A DNA stretch of 64,000 nt, from NCBI GenBank assembly GCA_013122435.1, contig WYDT01000013.1:1-64000 (forward strand). Direction: 5' to 3'. The position numbers and the translations under genes were made by a program. This DNA comes from Chloroflexi bacterium AL-N1. GTDB lineage: Bacteria; Chloroflexota; Chloroflexia; Chloroflexales; Roseiflexaceae. Positions within the stretch are counted from its first letter, which is position 1; the number at the start of each line of letters is the position of its first letter. Under the pieces are notes generated by a model. It was not told the DNA's origin. It was given only the letters and a program-made list of their open reading frames with translations, and ran no database searches. Positions 26,814-37,400 of the stretch are shown in pieces.

Positions 26814-27764
26814 GTGACCGAGCCAATGATCAAGGCATGTGGCCTGATCAAACGATATGGCGAGGTAACAGCACTTGATGGTGTTGATCTTCAGGTACAA
26901 GGTGGGACTGTCTATGCACTGCTAGGACCTAACGGTGCTGGAAAAACCACTATGATCAACATCCTCACCACCCTCATCGAACCAACAGCAGGTGATGGTT
27001 TTATTGCTGGGAACCACGTAGTGCGGGAGGCCGAAGCTGTTCGTCGTATCATTGGAGTCACTTTTCAGGATCTTGTCCTTGATCGTGGGTTAACCGGACG
27101 ACAGGTGCTCGATATTCACGGACGACTCTATCATCAATCGCGCGAGGTGCGGCGTCGGCGTATCGAGGAACTGATTGAACTCATTCAACTTGGCGATGCG
27201 ATTGATCGCAATGTCAGAACATATTCCGGGGGCATGCAACGCCGTCTTGAGCTCGCCCGTGGTTTGATGACAAACCCACAGATTATCTTTCTTGATGAAC
27301 CAACCCAGGGACTTGACCCACAGAATCGCGCTGCTATCTGGGACTACATTCGCTCTTTACGTCATGAGCAGGGATTGACGGTGCTTTTGACAACACACTT
27401 TATGGAGGAAGCTGAGGCACTGGCGGATATGGTGGGGATTATCGATCACGGACATAAAGTCATCGAGGGTACCCCAAAAGAACTTGTTGCGAGCATAGGT
27501 GCAGATGTCATTAGCATCACAGGTACAGGCGATAACTCCCATTTTCTTCAGCGAATCCAGAATCTCTCCTACATTGATCAGATCAGTCATAGTAACCATG
27601 ATGGGGTTATCCAAATAGGAGTCGATAACGGTGCACGACGTATTGCAGAAATTGTTAGTTATGCTGGTGGCAATGGCTATGTTATTGAAGATATTGTGGT
27701 AGCACGACCAAGCCTTGGAGATGTGTTTCTCAAATACACTGGACGTGCACTCCGCGATAAGTAA
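26814..27764 (+). CDS. ABC transporter ATP-binding protein (DrrA-like)
   Basis: 316 residues. Walker A GPNGAGKTT (~residue 39), signature YSGGMQRRLELARGL (~residue 138), Walker B IIFLDEPTQGLDP (~residue 157) and the switch His in TTHFMEEAE. A C-terminal ~85-residue extension matches DrrA/NodI-type exporters. It should power the ABC-2 permease at 30085. Start GTG 26814 with GAGAGGA upstream. Two peptide-type permeases are inserted between this gene and its expected partner. Confidence 0.9.
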   Translation: MTEPMIKACGLIKRYGEVTALDGVDLQVQGGTVYALLGPNGAGKTTMINILTTLIEPTAGDGFIAGNHVVREAEAVRRIIGVTFQDLVLDRGLTGRQVLDIHGRLYHQSREVRRRRIEELIELIQLGDAIDRNVRTYSGGMQRRLELARGLMTNPQIIFLDEPTQGLDPQNRAAIWDYIRSLRHEQGLTVLLTTHFMEEAEALADMVGIIDHGHKVIEGTPKELVASIGADVISITGTGDNSHFLQRIQNLSYIDQISHSNHDGVIQIGVDNGARRIAEIVSYAGGNGYVIEDIVVARPSLGDVFLKYTGRALRDK

Positions 27765-27918
27765 GCATTTGCCACGCATATTTTTTGATACAGCATTCTG
27801 ACACAACGCTCTTCCAAAAGTGGGACCAAGCTTCATAGTTTATGCCGATCTGGCGGAGCTCTCGATGTAATCAATAAAAGGTATCAACTAAAGCTGCGAT
27901 TAGATGAGGAGCATGCGT

Positions 27919-29079
27919 ATGGTTCGTTACTTGTTCAGGCGTACAGTATCAGGATTGGTTACCCTCTTTCTTTTCCTTTCTTTCATGTTCTGCTTTACCA
28001 ATCTTATTATGCCGGGTGACTATGTATCTCAATTTGCACAAGGTGCAACCCCAGAACAACTAGCTGAAATGCGGGAAGAACTTGGGCTCGATCTCCCACT
28101 GTGGCAGCAATATCTGCTGTGGATGCGTGGCATAGTCAGTGGCTCACTGGGGATGTCCATGACCGAAGAATCTGTTTGGAGTGTTCTGCAAGAACTGTTA
28201 CCAGCTACTCTCTTTATCTTTTTCACTGGCACGGTGATTGCTTTTTTCATTGGTCAGTGGTTGGGGAAACTGACGGCGTGGCGTGGCCCTGGAGTCGTCT
28301 CTGACACCACCACCATGGGCGCCATTATGCTGTATACGACCTTTCCACCATGGCTTGCCTTTCTCATGGTCTATATTTTTGCCCGTCAATTAGGCTGGTT
28401 TGAGGAAATTATCCTCTCCCCTTACGATAGACTTACAGCAGCAGTTTGGGAGCAAACTACACTCCAGCCATCAACGGTGATGTGGTACGTTGTTGGTACA
28501 GTTATAGCGTTTTTGTGTATCATCGGCATCGTCAACAATCAGCTTCGACACTTCACCAGACGAATTCCCACATTTGTGACCATTATAGGGTATCTCGTGC
28601 TCCTTGTAGGGAGTTGGTTTATGCTGGGCTTCGGTCTACAAACCTTCGATCTCTTACGGGTCGCAGGCCTCCTCATCATCACGTATGTGCTGCTTTCATT
28701 AGGCGAAGTTATGCTCATTATGCAAACAGGCATGCGCGATGTGCAACACGAAGAGTATATTAATACTGCACGGGCCAAGGGACTACCAACACATGTTGTA
28801 CGCGATCGACATGCCGCACGCAATGCCATACTCCCAGTCTTTAGTCGATTAGTGGTCAGCATTCCCTACCTTCTCGCCGGACTCGTGATCATTGAGCAAT
28901 CATTTAACTGGCCCGGCATGGGAGCAGGACTCTTTGGACAACTTATCGCACAGGACTTTCCCACCGTACTAGGTGTACTGTTGTTTGTTGGAGTATTATC
29001 ACTGGGAGCACGTCTCATACTTGATATTATCCACGTATCGCTTGATCCGCGTTTGCGATATAGGTATGCAGCAAAATGA
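27919..29079 (+). CDS. Peptide/nickel-type ABC permease (OppB/DppB-like)
   Basis: 386 residues from ATG 27919, chosen because GAGGAG lies about 7 bases upstream. N-terminal YLFRRTVSGLVTLFLFL helix, then the OppB signature region LGLDLPLWQQYLLWMRGIVSGSLG. The EAA loop that docks the ATPase is INTARAKGLPTHVVRDRHAARNAILP (from ~residue 285). It is longer than usual OppB (~310-330) because of an extra hydrophobic region around residues 165-245. No substrate-binding protein or Opp-type ATPase is encoded nearby. Confidence 0.85.
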   Translation: MVRYLFRRTVSGLVTLFLFLSFMFCFTNLIMPGDYVSQFAQGATPEQLAEMREELGLDLPLWQQYLLWMRGIVSGSLGMSMTEESVWSVLQELLPATLFIFFTGTVIAFFIGQWLGKLTAWRGPGVVSDTTTMGAIMLYTTFPPWLAFLMVYIFARQLGWFEEIILSPYDRLTAAVWEQTTLQPSTVMWYVVGTVIAFLCIIGIVNNQLRHFTRRIPTFVTIIGYLVLLVGSWFMLGFGLQTFDLLRVAGLLIITYVLLSLGEVMLIMQTGMRDVQHEEYINTARAKGLPTHVVRDRHAARNAILPVFSRLVVSIPYLLAGLVIIEQSFNWPGMGAGLFGQLIAQDFPTVLGVLLFVGVLSLGARLILDIIHVSLDPRLRYRYAAK

Positions 29080-29093
29080 GTAAGGAATAAGGA

Positions 29094-30050
29094 ATGACGA
29101 ATGCTACTGTCAATATACATAGAAAGAATCGTTGGGATGTCTGGCAGTTACAATTCCATGCAAACCTACGTCGATTTCGTGGTGATTGTGTCGTCTTTTT
29201 CCGCAATCGTCTCGCAGTTGCCGGTGTTTTGTTATTGTCTGTTTTTTCCTTGATGGCCATCATCCATCCTATTCTTTTAGCCACAGTATGGCCACCACGG
29301 ATCTACAATGTGCGAACAGGTTTTGATCCTATGATCATGCATCCATCTCTGCCTTCAGCGACACATCTGCTTGGTACTGACACTATCGGTCGTGATGTTT
29401 TCAGCATGCTTCTGGCTGCAACACAACCTGCTTTTGTGATCGGCATTACCGCAGCATTAACGACGGCCATTGTCGCAATCACCGTAGCTGTGCTATCGGC
29501 GTACTACCGAGGGATCGTTGATGCAATCTTCACCCACATATCAGACGCATTCTTACTGGTGCCAATTCCACTACTACTGGTGATATTAGCTACCCGCTTT
29601 GGGCAAGACATGACACCAGCACTATTTGGTACAATATATGGTCTTATGGCAGGTATTGGTGGCGGTGCAATCGTGATTCGGGGGCAAGCTATTTCAATTA
29701 TGGAGAAACCTTTTATCGAGGCAGCCCGCTCCTCAGGGTCATCAGCATGGCATATTATCACTGCCTATCTCATCCCCCATATTTTGCCACTTACATGTGT
29801 CTATATGATGTTGAGTATCACTGGTGCGATTGTTGCTGATGGTTTTGCATCCTTTTTTGGTCTGAATCGTGGCTATATCAATTGGGGCGGGATGATTTAC
29901 CTCGCATTTGAATACCTGACCATTAATCCACAAATTCCCTGGAATGTCTTAATTTCACCGTCAGTGGCACTCTCGTTATTTGCAGCATCCTTTTATCTTA
30001 TTTCACGTGGTCTACATGATGTCGCAGAACCACGCTTACGTGGCAGATAA
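29094..30050 (+). CDS. Peptide/nickel-type ABC permease (OppC/DppC-like)
   Basis: 318 residues, 14 bases after the OppB-like gene. A long N-terminal cytoplasmic stretch, TM1 near residue 40, then HLLGTDTIGRDVFSMLL (~residue 92), the classic OppC motif. The EAA loop is FIEAARSSGSSAWHIITAYLIPH (from ~residue 205). AAGGA precedes ATG 29094. It should pair with the OppB-like protein to form the membrane channel. Confidence 0.87.
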   Translation: MTNATVNIHRKNRWDVWQLQFHANLRRFRGDCVVFFRNRLAVAGVLLLSVFSLMAIIHPILLATVWPPRIYNVRTGFDPMIMHPSLPSATHLLGTDTIGRDVFSMLLAATQPAFVIGITAALTTAIVAITVAVLSAYYRGIVDAIFTHISDAFLLVPIPLLLVILATRFGQDMTPALFGTIYGLMAGIGGGAIVIRGQAISIMEKPFIEAARSSGSSAWHIITAYLIPHILPLTCVYMMLSITGAIVADGFASFFGLNRGYINWGGMIYLAFEYLTINPQIPWNVLISPSVALSLFAASFYLISRGLHDVAEPRLRGR

Positions 30051-30084
30051 GTAGCGAAATACCCTTAACCTAGAGGATTTTACT

Positions 30085-30837
30085 ATGAACGCAACAATCA
30101 CTATCTGGTCAAAACACATGCATAAGTTCTTTCATAATTTTGAAGAACTTGGTGGCTTGATCATCCAACCGATGATGTGGGTCGCGCTGTTTGGGGTGGG
30201 TATGGGGGCACTGGTGTCACAGGTCAGTGGCACAGATTACATGTCGTTTATTCTTCCAGGCATTCTGGCACTCACCGCACTGGGTGGTGCAGCAGGCGGT
30301 GGGATGGCGCTCCTCGAAGAACGCATCCACGGTACGATGAAAGAATATCTGGTTGCGCCCATTCCACGTCTGAGTATTCTGCTCGGCAGTGCTAGTAGTA
30401 CCGTCACCAAAGCCCTTTTTCAAACAGTGATAATCTTAGTCCTTGGGGTGCTGTTCGGTGCCCGTATCACTGCTAATCCACTGAATTTGTTAGCACTTCT
30501 GATCCTGATTATTCTGTTTACATTGTGTTTTGCAGGGATAGCGCTTGCAGTAGCCGCCCGTTCACGTAGCATTATGGGCTATCATGGCATGTTATTTCTC
30601 TTCAATTTACCGTTGCTGTTCGCTTCAAATGCACTGTATCCCCTCGACCAGATGCCAGGATGGATCAGCACTATCGCCTTGTTCAATCCAACCACCTATC
30701 TGATCGATGCACTACGAGTCATTGCTTTTAATGGACAGGCAGCGCTGCCATTCTGGGTCTCGCTGGGCGTGTTGTGCATCAGTGCGATTGCAGGAATGAG
30801 TCTCGCCTTACACTCTTTCCGTGCAGCCATTCGCTAA
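30085..30837 (+). CDS. ABC-2 type exporter permease (DrrB-like)
   Basis: 250 residues, six transmembrane helices. Motifs of the ABC2_membrane family: LIIQPMMWVALFGVGMG (~residue 27), FILPGILALTALGGAAGGG, and EERIHGTMKEYLVAPIPRLSILLG (~residue 78), the coupling segment, followed by the conserved SNALYPLDQMPGWI (~residue 174). It pairs in type with the DrrA-like ATPase at 26814. GAGGA precedes ATG 30085. Likely role: export of a hydrophobic compound or lipid. Confidence 0.88.
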   Translation: MNATITIWSKHMHKFFHNFEELGGLIIQPMMWVALFGVGMGALVSQVSGTDYMSFILPGILALTALGGAAGGGMALLEERIHGTMKEYLVAPIPRLSILLGSASSTVTKALFQTVIILVLGVLFGARITANPLNLLALLILIILFTLCFAGIALAVAARSRSIMGYHGMLFLFNLPLLFASNALYPLDQMPGWISTIALFNPTTYLIDALRVIAFNGQAALPFWVSLGVLCISAIAGMSLALHSFRAAIR

Positions 30838-31116
30838 CGGTACAGTTTTACGCGGTGGGTACACCACGTTCAGAAACTGAAATTACTTTGATTACAAACC
30901 TGTTATAACATCACAACAAATAAAGCGAGATCATAATAATGAAATAACGTTCACATTAAGGTTTTATCTAAATGTCATACTCTGTTTATAGAGCCTACAG
31001 AGAAGCAAAAAAGCTACGAATATGTGTCATAAACTCCTCACAACCGATTGCGAAAGTGGATTACACAGAGTACAATAGCAGGTGATGTGTAAGCCGTATG
31101 TTGATGTTGGAAACCT

Positions 31117-34062
31117 ATGTCAGAACAGACACATATTCTCGTTGTAGATGATGATCCCAGCATCCGCCGGATGCTCAGTCTTCTGCTTAATGATACAGGT
31201 TATCGTGTCTCGACCGCCACCAACGGTGCCGAGGCACTGTCGTTCATGGATCTTGTAATTCCTGATCTGGTCTTAATGGATCTCATGATGCCTGATATCG
31301 ATGGGCAGGAAGTTACACGACGCATCAAATCTAATCCCAAATATCCATTTATCCCTATCATCTTGATTACGGCACGTAGTGATCAGCGTTCCAAGGTTGC
31401 TGGACTAGACGCAGGTGCCGATGATTTTTTAGTAAAACCCGTTGAGTTTGCAGAATTGCTCGCACGTGTTCGTGCGATGCTCCGGCTACAACGCAGCCAG
31501 CGCTCACTCGAGGCAGAAAAACGAAAGACTGAACTTCTGCTGCACCTCACTCGACAGTTGGGCACGACCCTTGACATGGATAAACTCCTGAACCATTTTT
31601 TGGAACGGCTGGCAGATGCGGTTGGGGCCATGCGGGCAAGTATTATTTTAACGGTTGAAGATACTGTCCGCTGTTATTCCAGCAACCAGGAATATCATAC
31701 AATCGCACTAAAGGAGATCGTGCAGCAGGGTGTCGCGGGATGGGTCCTGCGGTCCTGCCAGCCAACCATCGTTGCTGACACACGAGAAGATACGCGTTGG
31801 CTATCAACGAATGAGGTACATGAGACTGTCCGAAGCGTCGCAGCAGCACCTATCCTATGGGAAGGCAAGGCCATTGGCACCATCACACTGGTGCATCACA
31901 CTCCCGGTCATTTTACGAATGGACATCTCGAACTCCTCATATCTGTTGCAGCACAAAGTGCCATTGCGCTCGAAAATGCAGAACTGTTCCGCCTGACACG
32001 TAGCCAGAAGGATTTGTTGGAGCGACGTGCTGAAGAATTACAACGCATCAACCAGGTCAGCCAACACCTGACAGAGCTGATGAGCCCCGACCAACTGCTG
32101 CGGCTGGTGGCCCACCTGACCCATCACACCTTTGGATATGAGATGGTGTCTATCCTCCTCTACAATGGCGAAGGATTAACGATACGAGCCGAGAGTGGAC
32201 ACTATGGAGACACAGCACATGTTGGCCTACGATTGCCACCAGAACGAGGTATTACCTGGCAGGTTATCACAACGCAAGAGCCACTTAACGTACCTGATGT
32301 GCAACACCATGCCTGCTATCTATCACTTGGTGGTGATGAATGGGTTCGCTCTGAATTAGCTGTCCCAATCCTGACTGCCCGTGAAGTCTTTGGCGTGCTC
32401 GATGTTAAAAGTAGTCAGCAAGCCGCATTCGGTGCCAATGACATTCGCTTACTCGATACCCTCGCACGCCAGCTTGGTGTTGCGCTCGATAACGCACAAC
32501 TGTTTGATACAGAAAAACGCCGTGTTAGTCAGCTCGATGATGTCAATAATCTTTCGGTAGCCATTACGGCAAACCTGAACCCAGCCGAAAATCTACGTAT
32601 TGCTGCTGATGCTGTGGCACATATTTTTGGCGTGTCGCATTGTGGCATTATTCTTTACGAACATGAAGGTCAGAATGGATCATGGGCTATCTCCAGCAAT
32701 TCGCCCCAAACAATCAATACACACCATATTGATGAACTGCTCAATGCTCCCCATATCACGAGTCATCTCAACTTGACTGAACCCTGTATTATCCAAAACC
32801 TCACCGACGACGAGCGGTTGCAACGATTCGCACCACTCTTCGAGCAAGGCAAGTTTGAAGCGCTTGCCTTCGCACCGCTCTTTACACAGGGACGCCGAAT
32901 TGGTCTCATTACCCTTGATATAACAGAGCAAACAGTGCTCTTTGGTCCCAGTGAATTAAAACTCCTTGAAACCGTTGCCAGTTTGATTGCTCAGGTGATG
33001 GAGAATGTACATCTGTACCGCCAGGTTACTGATGAACGAAGCACCCTGAATGCTGTACTGGATGGCGCTGCTGATCCGATTTTACTTATCAGTCCAGAAG
33101 AGCAACTGCTACTTGCCAATCGGGCTGCCGAGCAACAATTTGGTATCAACGGAACCAAGCATCAAGCCATTACATCACTGATCAAACAACCGGATCTCGT
33201 CCGTGCATTGAGTCAATCGAATGGACATGCCCCTATTCTCCCCAACGAAGTTACCATTGATAATAAGACGACGTTTAGTGTGAGTGTTGCTCCGGTGAAG
33301 AGTGCCACCAATGAACCACTTGGCCGTGTGGCTGTTATGCAAGATATTACTGCTATCAAAGAACTTGAGCGACAGGAACAAGAACGACTGCGGAGTGTGT
33401 TGCGACGCTATGTCTCACCGCCTGTGGTAGAGCGCATGTTGGCTGGTGGTACCGATTTTGGGAAGCCCGTTGAACGCAATGTTGCGGTTATTTTTGCTGA
33501 TCTGCGTGGCTATACATCGCTGACAGAGGGCATGGATGCCCATGTTTTGGTCGAGCAGGTTCTCAATCGCTATTTCACTGCGATGACCGAAGTGTTTTAT
33601 CGTTATGAAGGGACTATTGACAAATTTCTTGGCGATGGCATTATCGGCGTTTTTGGCACCCCTATTATGCATGAAGATAATCTCCAAAGGGCACTGGCCG
33701 CCGCCGTTGATCTTCAACTGGCCTTTGCTAATCTTCATAAACTCTGGGAAAAAGAATTGGGACTGTCCATTGGTATGGGGGTTGGCGTAGGCTATGGTCC
33801 TGCCGTCGTTGGTGATATTGGTTCTCCACAACGCCTTGATTACACCTTGATTGGCGATGTGGTCAATACCGCAAGTCGCCTGAGTAGTATTGCACAAGCT
33901 GGACAGGTGATTGTGTCATATCATCTCATTGATGCCCTTCCATTACATTGGACATCACCCTGGCCACTTTATGCCGTCGGGCGCGTGCCCCTCAAAGGCA
34001 AACAAGAGCCCCATCTCATTTATGAGGTGCAGTACAAAAACGTTGCGATAGTGGCCAAATAA
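31117..34062 (+). CDS. Response regulator-GAF-PAS adenylate cyclase (class III)
   Basis: 981 residues. REC receiver 1-125 with acidic pair D11-D12, phosphoacceptor D55 (LVLMDLMMP) and the FLVKP lysine. Three GAF-like domains follow at roughly 140-300, 320-465 and 480-645, then a PAS region (~655-770) and a class III cyclase domain (789-970). Metal aspartates D795 (FADLRGYT) and D840 (FLGDG), transition-state N917 and R921 are intact. Base-selecting residues are K836 and T910, the Lys/Thr pair of class IIIb adenylate cyclases (often bicarbonate-stimulated). No transmembrane helix, so it is a cytoplasmic node joining two-component, small-molecule and cAMP signals. No cognate kinase adjacent. 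Confidence 0.88.
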   Translation: MSEQTHILVVDDDPSIRRMLSLLLNDTGYRVSTATNGAEALSFMDLVIPDLVLMDLMMPDIDGQEVTRRIKSNPKYPFIPIILITARSDQRSKVAGLDAGADDFLVKPVEFAELLARVRAMLRLQRSQRSLEAEKRKTELLLHLTRQLGTTLDMDKLLNHFLERLADAVGAMRASIILTVEDTVRCYSSNQEYHTIALKEIVQQGVAGWVLRSCQPTIVADTREDTRWLSTNEVHETVRSVAAAPILWEGKAIGTITLVHHTPGHFTNGHLELLISVAAQSAIALENAELFRLTRSQKDLLERRAEELQRINQVSQHLTELMSPDQLLRLVAHLTHHTFGYEMVSILLYNGEGLTIRAESGHYGDTAHVGLRLPPERGITWQVITTQEPLNVPDVQHHACYLSLGGDEWVRSELAVPILTAREVFGVLDVKSSQQAAFGANDIRLLDTLARQLGVALDNAQLFDTEKRRVSQLDDVNNLSVAITANLNPAENLRIAADAVAHIFGVSHCGIILYEHEGQNGSWAISSNSPQTINTHHIDELLNAPHITSHLNLTEPCIIQNLTDDERLQRFAPLFEQGKFEALAFAPLFTQGRRIGLITLDITEQTVLFGPSELKLLETVASLIAQVMENVHLYRQVTDERSTLNAVLDGAADPILLISPEEQLLLANRAAEQQFGINGTKHQAITSLIKQPDLVRALSQSNGHAPILPNEVTIDNKTTFSVSVAPVKSATNEPLGRVAVMQDITAIKELERQEQERLRSVLRRYVSPPVVERMLAGGTDFGKPVERNVAVIFADLRGYTSLTEGMDAHVLVEQVLNRYFTAMTEVFYRYEGTIDKFLGDGIIGVFGTPIMHEDNLQRALAAAVDLQLAFANLHKLWEKELGLSIGMGVGVGYGPAVVGDIGSPQRLDYTLIGDVVNTASRLSSIAQAGQVIVSYHLIDALPLHWTSPWPLYAVGRVPLKGKQEPHLIYEVQYKNVAIVAK

Positions 34063-34432
34063 CTTAGTGATATACTCAATCGCGGCTTATCTGGCCGTAT
34101 TTATGGCATACAACGCTACCACTTTTTTCACCCATGTCGTATTTATTTTCACCTAGACACCAACCCAATGGTCTCATCAAACACGTATATATAAAAGCAT
34201 GATCGACTCAACCGCAACCGAGTCTAATCTTTGACGAATATACACGCTAGTGCTATACTATCGCACACGCGTTCGACAATTGCAGCGCTGTTCCAACTGC
34301 GAAAGTGGAACCATGCAGCGCTTTCTTATGCTCTCAAAACTGGATGATAGGTCAATCTAGAGCAACAAAACATCGTGCCAGTACAGTGGTACTGTTTTGT
34401 CGTCTCCAGTTTATGGAAAAAGGAATTGATAC
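34063..34432. other. Intergenic region upstream of uvrA with two inverted repeats
   Basis: No gene seen. GTTCCA (34290-34295) / TGGAAC (34306-34311) form an inverted repeat flanked by direct copies of GCAGCGCT (34282-34289 and 34315-34322). A second palindrome CAGTAC-AGTG-GTACTG (34379-34394) lies 38 bases before the uvrA start and could be an operator. Confidence 0.4.
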
Positions 34433-37400
34433 ATGTCGAAAGACAAAATTGTCATCAAGGGCGCTCGTGAACACAATCTCAAAGATGTTGATCTGGATAT
34501 ACCACGCGATAAGTTAGTCGTACTGACTGGGGTATCTGGATCGGGCAAATCATCACTTGCTTTCGACACCCTGTATGCTGAAGGCCAACGCCGTTATGTC
34601 GAGTCATTGTCGGCATATGCACGCCAGTTTCTCGGGCAGATGGAGAAACCGAAAGTTGATTATATTGGCGGTCTGTCTCCTGCCATTGCGATTGAGCAGA
34701 AGAGTGCTTCGAAGAATCCGCGCTCAACGGTTGGTACTGTCACCGAGATCTACGATTATCTGCGGTTGCTCTATGCGCGCGTCGGTAAACCCCACTGCCA
34801 TCAATGTGGGAAAGAGGTCGGGGCCCAGAGCGCTGAACAGATGGTCGATCATATCATAAATCTGGCTGCTGGCACGCGTTTTATGATTCTCGCACCACTC
34901 GTCACCCAACGCAAGGGCGAGTATAAAGAAATCTTTGCCGAGGCACGCACAGAAGGATTTTCACGTGTGCGTGTTGATGGCGAGATTTTTGATCTCAGCC
35001 AGGAAATCAAACTCAACAAAAAGGTTAAACACACAATTGAAGTGATAGTCGACCGTCTGATCATGCCACAGAAGACTGCACTAACCAGTCGACAACTATC
35101 ACAGAAAGATATACAGACTGATAGTGGACACGCCATCGCGGTTGGGAAGGCCGAGTCAGGAGCGGTCAACGAATGGGATGCCTTTGTTACAAGGCTAACC
35201 GATAGTATCGAACAGGCATTACGTTTGAGCGATGGGATGGTGCTTATCAGTGTGCAGCCAACACCGGGCCAGACAGATGAGATCGATCCATCTTCGCCAC
35301 CTGCACATGAGCCAGAAGAATGGTTGATGAGTGAACAAAACACCTGTGTTGACTGTGGTATTTCTTTTCCTGAACTATCACCACAGATGTTTTCATTCAA
35401 CGCACCACAGGGCGCATGTCCACGCTGTAGTGGTCTCGGCACTCAACTGGAAATCGATCCCCAACTGCTCGTGCCTAATCCAGCACTGACTTTGAATGAG
35501 GGTGCCATTCCATACTGGGGCGAACTGCGGAAAAAACAAGACTCCTGGACCTATCGCTGTCTCCTCTCTATTGGTGAGCACTATGGCTTCGATTTGAATA
35601 CCCCCTGGGAACAGCTCAGCCAAAAGGCGCATGACATTATCATTTATGGCAGTGGTCGAGAGCGTATCCGCTTCAGTTGGAACGACCAAAATACTGGCTC
35701 AAAGGGCGAGTTCATGCGTTCCTGGGAAGGGCTTGCCAAAGAGATTAAACGACGCTTCCATCAGACCGGCAGTGACTATACCCGTGAGTTCTATTCCTCT
35801 TTTATGAGCGAGCAGCCCTGCCCCGATTGTGATGGTGCCCGCCTGCGCCCCGAAAGCCTCGCCGTAACGGTCGGGGGGCGCTCAATCCGTGAAGTGTGTG
35901 CCTACAATGTCTTTGAGTCCCATGACTGGGCCCTGCGCCTCTCAGGTGAACAAAGTACACCACCTATCGAAATGGCTGTCAATGGTAATGGGATATACTC
36001 AGCAACCAACATCAGCCAGGCTATTGCAACACCACTTACGCCTACACAACTCGAGATTGCCAGTGAGGTGCTCAAGGAGATTCGAGAACGGCTCGGCTTC
36101 TTGCTCAACGTCGGGTTGCACTATCTCACACTGGGTCGACCAGCGCCAACGCTCTCTGGTGGTGAGGCACAACGGATTCGACTGGCCTCACAGATCGGTT
36201 CAGGGCTCGTTGGTGTGATGTACATCCTTGACGAGCCCAGCATCGGCCTCCATCAACGTGACAATCGCAAATTACTCAACACGCTCATCAAACTACGAGA
36301 TCTAGGCAACACTGTCATTGTGGTTGAACACGATTTGGAGACCATGGAAGCCGCTGACTGGTTGATCGACTTTGGTCCAGGTGCAGGTGTCAAAGGTGGA
36401 GCTATCGTTGCAGCAGGAACACCAGCACACGTGGAGCAAAGTACGTCGCTGACTGGTGAGTATCTCTCAGGTCGGTTGGAGATCGCAACACCAACAGAGC
36501 GTCGACACGGCAGTGGTGATCGATTAGAGCTTGTGGGTGCACAGATGAACAACCTACACGAAGTCACTGCCCATTTTCCACTCGGGACATTCGTCTGCAT
36601 CACCGGTGTTTCCGGGTCAGGCAAATCGTCATTGATTATCGAGACGCTGTATCCAGCGCTTGCTAATCGCCTCAACAAAGCCCAGCTTAAACCGGGGCCT
36701 TATCAAGAACTACACGGACTGGAGCACCTTGACAAAGTGATCGATATCGATCAACAACCAATTGGTCGTACACCACGATCCAATCCAGCCACCTATGTCA
36801 AACTCTTTGATCTCATTCGTGATCTGTTTTCTAAAACCAACGAAGCCAAGCTCCGTGGCTATGGTCCCGGTCGTTTCTCATTCAACCTGAAGGGTGGGCG
36901 CTGCGAAGAGTGCGAGGGTAATGGCGAAAAGCGTATTGATATGCAATTCCTCGCCGATGTGTGGGTCCAATGCGATGTTTGTAAAGGAAAACGCTACAAT
37001 CGTGAAACACTTCAGGTCAAGTACAAAGGCAAAACCATTGCAGATGTATTAGAAATGGATGTACAAACAGCACTGGAGTTCTTCAGCAACATGCCACGTA
37101 TCACCCGCATCCTCCAGACTCTTCACGATGTAGGTCTAGACTACATTGCCCTTGGGCAGGCAGCCACAACACTCTCCGGTGGTGAGGCACAGCGGATCAA
37201 GCTCTCGAAGGAACTTGCCCGCGTTGCAACCGGACGCACCGTATACATCCTGGACGAGCCAACGACCGGTCTGCACTTCGCCGATGTGCAACGACTGCTC
37301 AAAGTCCTCCACCGTCTGGTCGATGCCGGAAACACCGTCATCGTGATTGAGCACAACCTCGACGTAATCAAGACTGCTGATTGGATTATCGATATGGGAC

